Source: CAZMXS01 sp964570325 (lineage in GTDB: Bacteria; Verrucomicrobiota; Kiritimatiellia; CAIQIC01; CAZMXS01). Taken from it: DNA of 39,342 nucleotides. The notes below the pieces were generated by a model. The model did not search any database. It saw only the letters and a list, made by a program, of their open reading frames with translations, and was not told where the DNA came from. The position numbers and the translations under genes were made by a program. Where the stretch lies: contig CAZMXS010000047.1 in assembly GCA_964570325.1 (NCBI GenBank), forward strand, positions 1 through 39,342, read 5' to 3'. Of the stretch, positions 1-5,928 are shown piece after piece; position 1 is the first letter of the stretch; every line of letters begins with the position of its first letter.

Positions 1-38
1 CGCCTTACTCCATGTTGTCAAAGAACACCAGCACCAGT

Positions 39-199
39 GTTTCAATCCACGCCCCCGCGCGGGGGGCGACGTACCAGCTGGAGCGGTACGGGTACTTTGT
101 GGCGTTTCAATCCACGCCCCCGCGCGGGGGGCGACGCCTCTGTCGGGCGCAACGGCGTCCGGCAGATGTTTCAATCCACGCCCCCGCGCGGGGGGCGAC
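39..199 (-). CRISPR. Type I-C CRISPR array, leader-proximal end (3 repeats visible)
   Basis: Three identical 32-nt repeats lie at 39-70, 104-135 and 168-199, separated by spacers of 33 nt (71-103) and 32 nt (136-167). Read on the minus strand the repeat begins GTCGCCCCCC and ends GTGGATTGAAAC, the usual I-C form, with a GC stem (CGCCCCC/GGGGGCG) and the ATTGAAAC 3' end that becomes the crRNA 5' handle. The array is therefore transcribed leftwards from the leader at 200-384, and the repeat at 168-199 is the first one. Bases 1-38 are the next spacer or the array flank; no fourth repeat is visible. Two short ORFs running through the repeats are artefacts of the repetition. Confidence 0.97.
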
Positions 200-205
200 G
201 CTTTC

Positions 206-234
206 AATATAACCAACGTTTCAAAAAGGCGCAA
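206..234 (-). promoter_or_regulatory. Candidate pre-crRNA promoter
   Basis: On the minus strand TTGCGC (229-234) and TATATT (206-211) are separated by exactly 17 nt. The -10 box matches consensus at 5 of 6 positions and the -35 box is weak. Transcription would start at the edge of the first repeat. The role is inferred from position only. Confidence 0.45.
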
Positions 235-333
235 TTTGCCTTCTTCTGCGCACATCTTGTATTCAGTTGTCAAAGATCATGCACTATTCGCAGTTGTTAA
301 TACAACATATAGAATAGCAAGTCTTTGCAATAA

Positions 334-376
334 CCGCGAAGCGCACGGCAACATGCAGGTTGCTTAAGGTTCGCGG
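334..376 (-). terminator. Nested hairpin after cas2, possible terminator
   Basis: An outer inverted repeat CCGCGAA (334-340) / TTCGCGG (370-376) encloses an inner hairpin GCAAC (348-352) / GTTGC (359-363). It begins 9 nt past the cas2 stop. On the minus strand it is followed by TTATTGC, so the U-tract is poor. It could separate the cas mRNA from the leader transcript. Confidence 0.35.
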
Positions 377-384
377 AGCGTTTA

Positions 385-675
385 TCACATCACCAGTGGG
401 CCTTCCAAATTGACGGTTTTCTTGGCTCCGTAGTGTTCCACTTTTCTTTCCCAGTTTGAGCCGAGAAAATAGAACCGCAGGCTATCCAGTTCTTCATCGA
501 ATAAATCCAGCAGCCGGTTTTTAAGCGCGGTCCATTGAGCTGGATCAACATTGCATTCAAACACCGAATTCTGAACACGCTGGCCGACATTGAGGCAGGC
601 TTTGGCGACACGACGCAAACGCGCCTGTCCGCGTTTGTCCACGGTGCAAACGTCATAACTTACCAATACCATCAT
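385..675 (-). CDS. cas2: CRISPR-associated endoribonuclease-like Cas2 (type I-C)
   Basis: Cas2 is the small dimeric partner of Cas1 in the spacer-integration complex. The 96-residue product begins MMVLVSYDV, the first ferredoxin-fold strand with its conserved Asp, and continues with RLRRVAKAC and GQRVQNSVFEC, typical of the I-C subgroup. The reading frame is open further upstream to 771, but that would add 32 residues with no Cas2 counterpart; the ATG-ATG pair at 670-675 gives the family length. The gene is last in the cas operon, 55 nt after cas1, and is followed directly by the leader and array. Confidence 0.95.
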   Translation of the reverse strand: MMVLVSYDVCTVDKRGQARLRRVAKACLNVGQRVQNSVFECNVDPAQWTALKNRLLDLFDEELDSLRFYFLGSNWERKVEHYGAKKTVNLEGPLVM

Positions 676-730
676 AAGGTATTTCCAATATGCGATTTGT
701 GAGCAACAAAAAAGCGCGTCATCCCAGGAT

Positions 731-1762
731 CTATTTCCAAATAAAGGGCGGATAGCCGTCAATATCACCACGTAGAAAGCGCGCCATCAAAAGCGCCTGC
801 GCATGAAACAGCAACCCAACCGCGATCGTTTCCTCCAGGAATGGGTGATGAATCTCCTCCTGCTTCCGCTTCTGATATGCGACCAGCAACTGTTTCCGCG
901 CATCGTCGGTCATCAGCACCGCGCCCGATTCCGTTCTCTGAAAATCGTGTCCCTGCACCTGCTTAAGGTTAACCAGCGACAACGCCATCCGGTCAGCCAG
1001 GAACGGGCGGAATTCCTCTATCATGTCCAGTGCCAGACTGGGGCGGCCCGGCCGGTCCGCATGCAGGTAGCCAACCTGTGGATCCAGCCCCACCGTTTCC
1101 AAGGCGGATCGCATATCGTGCGCGACCAGCGTGTAAAGAAAGGAGAGCAGCGCATTGATATTATCCAGCGGTGGCCTGCGACTTCGTTCCCGAAAGAAAA
1201 AATCGTTTTTTTGAGCCACGATCAGGTGGTCGAACACCTCGAAGTAGGTCCGCGCCGCATCGCCTTCTCTGCCCCGCAGAACTTCCATCTCCGTGACCCG
1301 TCCGATTTCATCGAGCAGGCGTGAAAGGCGCAGAACCGCGGTTTCCAGCGCAGCCGTATTCGTTTTTCCGGCATGATCCCGCACCGCCCGCTGAAGTACC
1401 GACCGGCAATTAGCCGTTTTGGCCAGCACAACGGTTCGCGCGATCTCCAGCGCCGCGCCGGGATCGCCGGAACGCCGGTACTGCTCCTTGCGCAACAGCA
1501 CGTTGCCGGAAACCGGGCCCTCCACACGCGCCAGAAAACGGCCGTGCTCGGTCAGATAGGAAATCGTTACCTTATGTTCCGCGCACAAACCCATCAGCGG
1601 CGGACTGCACGCGACCACGCCGAAGCAGACGATCCCGCACAACATGTGGATTGGCACCCGCAGTTTCACTTCCTTTTCCACCATGACCAAAACGGATTCG
1701 CCTTCGTGGCAGAGATAGGCGCCCTGCGTGGTCACATACAGCGTATTAAGCAAGCGTTTCAT
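731..1762 (-). CDS. cas1: CRISPR-associated integrase Cas1 (type I-C)
   Basis: Cas1 is the metal-dependent integrase that inserts new spacers at the leader end of the array. The protein has 343 residues, the usual I-C length, and opens with MKRLLNTLYVTTQGAYL as I-C Cas1 proteins do. Candidate metal ligands are Glu166 (in LRGREGDAARTYFE), His234 (GYLHADRPGRPSLALD) and the acidic residues of ALDMIEEF (246-250). The start overlaps the cas4 end by 17 nt, indicating translational coupling. Cas4 would help choose PAM-proximal ends and trim prespacers before Cas1-Cas2 integration. Confidence 0.97.
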   Translation of the reverse strand: MKRLLNTLYVTTQGAYLCHEGESVLVMVEKEVKLRVPIHMLCGIVCFGVVACSPPLMGLCAEHKVTISYLTEHGRFLARVEGPVSGNVLLRKEQYRRSGDPGAALEIARTVVLAKTANCRSVLQRAVRDHAGKTNTAALETAVLRLSRLLDEIGRVTEMEVLRGREGDAARTYFEVFDHLIVAQKNDFFFRERSRRPPLDNINALLSFLYTLVAHDMRSALETVGLDPQVGYLHADRPGRPSLALDMIEEFRPFLADRMALSLVNLKQVQGHDFQRTESGAVLMTDDARKQLLVAYQKRKQEEIHHPFLEETIAVGLLFHAQALLMARFLRGDIDGYPPFIWK

Positions 1763-2405
1763 TTTTCAGCATTGCGGCTATGTATTTTGCGGACGATTTC
1801 CTGCGGCCGACGGTCTTGGGCGCACAGATATGCAAGAGTGAACAGTTCTCACATTTCTTTTCGTAAACCGCCGGCGGGGTGATACCCGTCTTCAACAATT
1901 CATGCAGCCGGCGGGCGGCGGCTTGCGTCTGCAACCGCAAGGCGGGATGGAATTGGACCGGATGCCGGCGGCGCGGCTGGCCATAGAAGATGGCGCCTCC
2001 CGGAATCGCGACCTTCAGCATTTCTTCGAGGCACAAGGCTTGGGCGCAAAGCTGTACCTCATCGCAAGCGTTCGGCTTGGGCCTTCCCCGTTTGTACTCA
2101 ACCGGAAACGGCGCCCACCGATCTCCAGCCAGTCGAAACTCGACCACATCGGCCTGACCGGTCAGCCCCAGACGCAACGAACGCAGGCGCACGCCGCGCG
2201 CAATCCGGACGTCGCTCCGATTTTCGTCGTCGGCCTCGTGGACCCGCTCATGCATGATTCGGCCCTCGACCGTCAAGCGGTTATCATCCCATACTCCTTC
2301 CAGATGGATCAGCGCGCACTGCCGCTCGCAGAACAGCAAATGCTGGAGTGCGGAGAGGGGAAGAAGGTCATCCTCCTCATATATCGGTTCACCGATTGGG
2401 CCCAT
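1746..2405 (-). CDS. cas4: CRISPR-associated exonuclease Cas4 (type I-C)
   Basis: Cas4 is a RecB-family Fe-S nuclease that trims prespacers and sets PAM orientation. The product (219 residues) has the N-terminal cysteine in LLFCERQCAL, the RecB-like core around GQADVVEF and FPVEYKRGRPK (the Asp and Glu-x-Lys motif), and the C-terminal cysteine cluster CENCSLLHIC, which together supply the four Fe-S ligands. The ATG at 2405 was chosen because homologues begin near DDLLPLSALQH; the frame is open to 2504 but the extension is unlike Cas4. It overlaps the small ORF upstream by 17 nt and cas1 downstream by 17 nt. Confidence 0.94.
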   Translation of the reverse strand: MGPIGEPIYEEDDLLPLSALQHLLFCERQCALIHLEGVWDDNRLTVEGRIMHERVHEADDENRSDVRIARGVRLRSLRLGLTGQADVVEFRLAGDRWAPFPVEYKRGRPKPNACDEVQLCAQALCLEEMLKVAIPGGAIFYGQPRRRHPVQFHPALRLQTQAAARRLHELLKTGITPPAVYEKKCENCSLLHICAPKTVGRRKSSAKYIAAMLKNETLA

Positions 2406-2559
2406 AGGTCGCGCGCTTTTCCTTAACTCCAAACCTGATCGGCTTCTTCGGCATCTCTGCCAACATTGCAGCCAGATGGCTGTCCAACATAACCCGCCGG
2501 CCACGGATGAGGCAGATCATTCCCTCCACCCGCGACGCGGGCAGATTCGTATGTTCCAA
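2389..2559 (-). CDS. Small ORF6N-like protein inside the cas operon
   Basis: This 56-codon ORF sits exactly between cas7 and cas4. The cas7 stop is part of TAAGGAG, which supplies a good ribosome binding site, and 9 nt later a TTG can start the frame. The core ASRVEGMICLIRGRRVMLDS followed by HLAAML resembles the start of the ORF6N (KilA-N-type) DNA-binding domain, whose usual form is IRGQRVMLDxDLAxLY. The domain then stops abruptly and the tail PKKPIRFGVKEKRA is basic. Its end overlaps the cas4 start by 17 nt, the same overlap as cas4/cas1. It is either a retained microprotein or the stub of an ORF6N gene that was inserted and mostly lost. No known I-C core gene matches it. Confidence 0.55.
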   Translation of the reverse strand: MEHTNLPASRVEGMICLIRGRRVMLDSHLAAMLAEMPKKPIRFGVKEKRATYGPNR

Positions 2560-2572
2560 GGCCTGATGCTCC

Positions 2573-3430
2573 TTAAAGCATCTCAATCAGCTCGACACCC
2601 GCCGGCGGGGTCGCCCAGTCCACCTTGACCACGTAGTCCGAAAAATCGCGGGGCGCCTTCGACGAATCCTTGCGCGTGATCTGCACGCGCTCAAAGAGCT
2701 TGTGCGAAGGCGCATTGCCGAGCGGCTTATCGTGCTTGAACACCTTGACCCCCCGAGGAGACATACTGCCCGCGGGCCGTGCGGCGGACTGATCGAACTG
2801 GAACGCGTTGATGAGCGCTTCCCACAACAGCTTCAGATCATCCTCGCTGAAGCCGGTCTGGTCGGCCAGGAACGGATTCACGAACCCATAGGCGCGATAC
2901 AGCCCATAGGGCACCGTGAACTTGCGGCCCATGGTTCTTTCTTTCTCCTTGTCAGCCTCATTCGTCACGGAGCTACGCGTGATCGCATGCTCGGACGAAA
3001 CGATTGGGTCGAGCGAGCGGGCAAACGAAATTTGCACAGGACCGCGAACCTGACCGCAGTTCACTTCGGTAGACATAACAGCGCCAAATGTGCGAATGTC
3101 GTAGAAGTTCCGGCACATGAAGCCGGTTATCTCGCGGGCTCTTGCAACATCCTTCGGAAGCTTCTTGGGTTCTGGTTTGAGTCCCACGTGCTCATAGGCG
3201 CGCTTGTGGGTGTCGTTCAACACGGCTCCGTCGGTGAAGTATATCTCGTGGGGTGGTTTGTTGCCGTTCTTGGTCGCCACGAAGTTGCGGACTTTGCGTT
3301 TGAGGCACACATCGGTGATCAGTCCCTCCCCCGTTTCCGGGTCCACGCGGGGGAGGTTTCCGGCATCGGGATCGCCGTTGGGGTTGGCGTCTTTCACGTC
3401 GAACAGGTACACGAAGTCATAGCGGTTCAT
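2573..3430 (-). CDS. cas7: Cas7 backbone protein of Cascade (type I-C, Csd2)
   Basis: Cas7 forms the helical filament along the crRNA in the type I-C interference complex. The 285-residue protein starts MNRYDFVYLFDVKDANPNGD, the classical Csd2/Csh2 opening with the NPNGDPDAGNLPR motif, followed by TDVCLKRKVRNFV and, in the middle, the EHAITRSSVT segment typical of the family. The ATG at 3430 has an AAGGAG site 8 nt upstream and lies 2 nt past the cas8c stop. A longer open frame to 3475 was rejected because it overlaps cas8c and precedes the conserved start. Confidence 0.96.
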   Translation of the reverse strand: MNRYDFVYLFDVKDANPNGDPDAGNLPRVDPETGEGLITDVCLKRKVRNFVATKNGNKPPHEIYFTDGAVLNDTHKRAYEHVGLKPEPKKLPKDVARAREITGFMCRNFYDIRTFGAVMSTEVNCGQVRGPVQISFARSLDPIVSSEHAITRSSVTNEADKEKERTMGRKFTVPYGLYRAYGFVNPFLADQTGFSEDDLKLLWEALINAFQFDQSAARPAGSMSPRGVKVFKHDKPLGNAPSHKLFERVQITRKDSSKAPRDFSDYVVKVDWATPPAGVELIEML

Positions 3431-3432
3431 CT

Positions 3433-3807
3433 TCAGTCTCCTTTTTGCTTGGCTTTGTCTTCCTTGGACGTCCACAAATCCTTTGCCTGATGGTAGTAGC
3501 CCAGCGCGAACAAGCCCTGCTCGGGTAGGCTCATGTGCGCGGGAAAGCTCTTGACCGGGCCCAAAATCTCCTGCGCCAGCCGCTCTCGAACGATCTTGAG
3601 TCCATCCGGCAGTTTTGCCAGATGATGTTGGTATGTTCGCAACAGCCGCGGGAACACGACGCCAGGTGTCGCGGACGCCGCGCTGTAGAAACGATCACGC
3701 ACCGATGCATTCACATTGCCCAAAGCATCGCCCTGGACCTTCTCCAACACCGCAAACAACCGACCCAACCGATAGGCCGGGTCTTTTCGCTCTGTATCCA
3801 GACACAT
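3433..3807 (-). CDS. cas11c: Cas11c small subunit translated from inside cas8c
   Basis: Type I-C systems are known to make a separate Cas11 small subunit by internal initiation within cas8c. Here an in-frame ATG at 3805-3807 (Met469 of Cas8c) is preceded by a perfect AGGAGG (plus-strand CCTCCT at 3813-3818) with 5 nt of spacing. The product of 124 residues begins MCLDTERKDPAYRLGRLFAV and covers the helical C-terminal domain, the size known for Cas11c. Two copies or so would line the Cascade belly. The signal is as strong as those of the annotated cas genes. Confidence 0.85.
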   Translation of the reverse strand: MCLDTERKDPAYRLGRLFAVLEKVQGDALGNVNASVRDRFYSAASATPGVVFPRLLRTYQHHLAKLPDGLKIVRERLAQEILGPVKSFPAHMSLPEQGLFALGYYHQAKDLWTSKEDKAKQKGD

Positions 3808-5211
3808 ACTCACCTCCTGTTTCAGGTTTCTCCGTAAGTAGCCCGCGATGATGCAGGCACGGACATAGTTCACTTCGCGATCCGTATGAATCCGCCGCAT
3901 GACAGCGGAAAAAAGCCCGGTGGGGTACTCCGCGCCTGTGATGACGGCGCGCAGAAGCGGACCCTCCAGAACCGGCGGAATCGCATCCCTGTCAACCTTC
4001 CCGCTTCTCCGTGGAGCCGTCTCGTCGAGTATCTGCCAGAGCGCCGGGAACTCGGGATCGGGGTGTTTCGTTCCTTCCCCAAATCGCCGAACGATGCTCA
4101 TGTCGGCATAGTGTCGCCGCAAATTGCTCAACAACGTGCTCAGCCGATCCGTGTAGAAGAACCGCACGCCGATTCGCCCCCGAGCCTGGCCGGTCAAGCC
4201 GAGCAGATAGAAGGGTGTCTGATCGGCCTTGTCGTCCAACTCGGTGTATGCCTCACGCCCCTTGCGGAGAGCCTTGAGAAAGAGTTCGATCTTGTGGCGA
4301 ACACTTTCGTCCTGGACCTCGGCGGGCGCCTGATCCATGCGTCCTGCCGCAAACTCAGCGAAGATATCCTCGGTGTTGGTCGGCTCCTTAGTCCAAAAAA
4401 CCACAGTGGCCTCGCCCAAGGAGAACCGGTGCTTGTGGCTCTTGGGTCCATCGGTCAGCGCATTCAGAGCCGTGGCATACCGGAAGGCCGCCTCTTCCGA
4501 GATGGGCGCATTGAAGCTCTGTTCCTTGCCGTACGATTCATAGGACGCGTCGTTGAAAGAAACCAATTGCGACTCGCCTTGTGAACCGACTTTTTTGATC
4601 TTGTACTGAAGGCGCGCAACAGCGCCCACCTTGCCAGTGACAAGGCATTGTCCTTGGCGCGTGTCTTCGGATTCCTCTTGTTGTTTGAGCCACCAGGACT
4701 CCACGGCAGGATCCTGATGGACGAACCCCGTCTCGCCAATGATCTGGAACACCCCATAGCCCGGTCCGACTTCATCCAGCACCGGCCATTTGGTCGCATC
4801 GGCAGGGGTCCAACGCTCAAGGAAGCGGCAAACCGCTGAAAACGAACGTGTTGCTATCCCCTTCTCCAAGCCCAAGTGCTTGTCCCGAAAGGCCGCGAAG
4901 GCCGCGGCCGTGCGCTCTGGCTTGTCGTCTTCCGGTTCGTAGCCGAGCAGATACTGCGAGGTGTCCCAGAGCGTTCCCGGGTTCAGTCCCGACCCGGATG
5001 GCTTGGGCTGGCCCAGGACTCTGATTTGCCGGGGCCTAGGCTTGCCCTTAACATCTTTGATGCGCGCATCTTCGATAGCATGTAGCTCGCCGGACGGCTT
5101 CAGGACCACATGAAACGCGATCTTCTGCAAGCTGAAACCCGGCGGGCAGATTTCGTAATCCGGGTCCTTTCCCAGCCTGTCATACAGCTCATACAGCGCT
5201 TGCAGGATCAT
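3433..5211 (-). CDS. cas8c: Cas8c large subunit of Cascade (type I-C, Csd1)
   Basis: Cas8c is the I-C large subunit involved in PAM recognition and target binding. The product has 592 residues, the expected length, with a typical N-terminus (MILQALYELYDRL) and the family segments TLWDTSQYLLGYEP and RIGVRFFYTDRLS. The helical C-terminus around PAYRLGRLFAVLEK is the Cas11-like region. The start overlaps the cas5c stop by 4 nt (ATGA) and the stop is 2 nt before cas7. A strong internal translation start in the C-terminal part is listed separately as cas11c. Confidence 0.95.
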   Translation of the reverse strand: MILQALYELYDRLGKDPDYEICPPGFSLQKIAFHVVLKPSGELHAIEDARIKDVKGKPRPRQIRVLGQPKPSGSGLNPGTLWDTSQYLLGYEPEDDKPERTAAAFAAFRDKHLGLEKGIATRSFSAVCRFLERWTPADATKWPVLDEVGPGYGVFQIIGETGFVHQDPAVESWWLKQQEESEDTRQGQCLVTGKVGAVARLQYKIKKVGSQGESQLVSFNDASYESYGKEQSFNAPISEEAAFRYATALNALTDGPKSHKHRFSLGEATVVFWTKEPTNTEDIFAEFAAGRMDQAPAEVQDESVRHKIELFLKALRKGREAYTELDDKADQTPFYLLGLTGQARGRIGVRFFYTDRLSTLLSNLRRHYADMSIVRRFGEGTKHPDPEFPALWQILDETAPRRSGKVDRDAIPPVLEGPLLRAVITGAEYPTGLFSAVMRRIHTDREVNYVRACIIAGYLRRNLKQEVSMCLDTERKDPAYRLGRLFAVLEKVQGDALGNVNASVRDRFYSAASATPGVVFPRLLRTYQHHLAKLPDGLKIVRERLAQEILGPVKSFPAHMSLPEQGLFALGYYHQAKDLWTSKEDKAKQKGD

Positions 5212-5915
5212 GGCGTCACCTCCGCTTCCAGCGGGGGCACTTCGATGATGCCGTCCTTCATGACGAAGCGTGTGAAGCGCGGCTCGGCCCGAAGGCGCTT
5301 GCCCTGGTTCGACTCGATGATCGGACCCTTTTTATCCGGCACGAAAACAATGTCGTGCAGCATGTAGCCCAAGTCGCGTTCGCCGCGGAGGGATTCGTGA
5401 CAGGGCGGAAATGACTCGACCAGCTCGAAGTGGGCGGGAAACTCGCGGCAACCGAGATACGGGTGATGGAAGAACTCGCCGTTCCGCGCCCGGCGGTTGA
5501 ACTGATCGAGATGCTTGGCCTCGGGCTTGTCTTCCGGCCCCTCGTGCTTGAGCACTTCAAGATGGGCTTCGATGCCGTAGCATACGTCCTTCAGTACCAT
5601 TGCCGCCCGTTGTTGCCGGTGCTCCTCAACGGCGATTCCCAGCTCGACTTCTCCCCCGCTCATGGCTTTCTTGACGGTGCCCGCTGGAATCTTGCAGTCC
5701 AGCTCGTTGCGACGGACATGCGTGAACCGGATGAGATTCAAGACGTGCAATCGAGTCACAACCCACCGCATTTCGGGCTTCCAGTAGATAGCCTCCAGGA
5801 TGCCGCGCGCGGCGCTGGGGGTGATGACGTCGTAGGTAACGCGCTCGACTTTCATCTCGGGGCGCGTGAAACACGCATAGTCGCCCCACACCTTGAGTTT
5901 CACACCGTAGGCCAT
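5208..5915 (-). CDS. cas5c: Cas5c crRNA-processing subunit of Cascade (type I-C)
   Basis: In type I-C, Cas5c (Cas5d) replaces Cas6: it cuts the pre-crRNA in the repeat and stays on the 5' handle. The 235-residue protein opens MAYGVKLKVWGDYACFTRPE and continues VERVTYDVITPSAARGILEAIYWKPEMRW in pieces typical of the family; Tyr44 sits where the catalytic Tyr of characterised Cas5d proteins is found. The ATG at 5915 has a strong GAGGAG site and lies 13 nt past the cas3 stop. The ATGA overlap with cas8c indicates coupling. No cas6 gene is present, as expected for this subtype. Confidence 0.95.
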   Translation of the reverse strand: MAYGVKLKVWGDYACFTRPEMKVERVTYDVITPSAARGILEAIYWKPEMRWVVTRLHVLNLIRFTHVRRNELDCKIPAGTVKKAMSGGEVELGIAVEEHRQQRAAMVLKDVCYGIEAHLEVLKHEGPEDKPEAKHLDQFNRRARNGEFFHHPYLGCREFPAHFELVESFPPCHESLRGERDLGYMLHDIVFVPDKKGPIIESNQGKRLRAEPRFTRFVMKDGIIEVPPLEAEVTP

Positions 5916-5928
5916 AGTTCCTCCTCTC

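Larger units (their letters stand above)
200..384 (-). promoter_or_regulatory. CRISPR leader
   Basis: This AT-richer stretch lies between the cas2 stop and the first repeat, where I-C leaders sit. It holds two imperfect copies of a motif, TATTCGCAGTTGTTAA (285-300) and TATTCAGTTGTCAA (260-273), which could be binding sites used in spacer acquisition. A promoter candidate sits next to the first repeat and is listed separately. No protein gene is supported here. Confidence 0.8.

Noticed and set aside
12..300. Two short plus-strand ORFs with repeated SIHAPARGAT or FQSTPPRGGRR peptides
   Set aside because: They are translations of the CRISPR repeats; this peptide pattern is a known artefact of I-C arrays.
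803..1324. Plus-strand ORF across cas1
   Set aside because: Antisense shadow of cas1, without family features.
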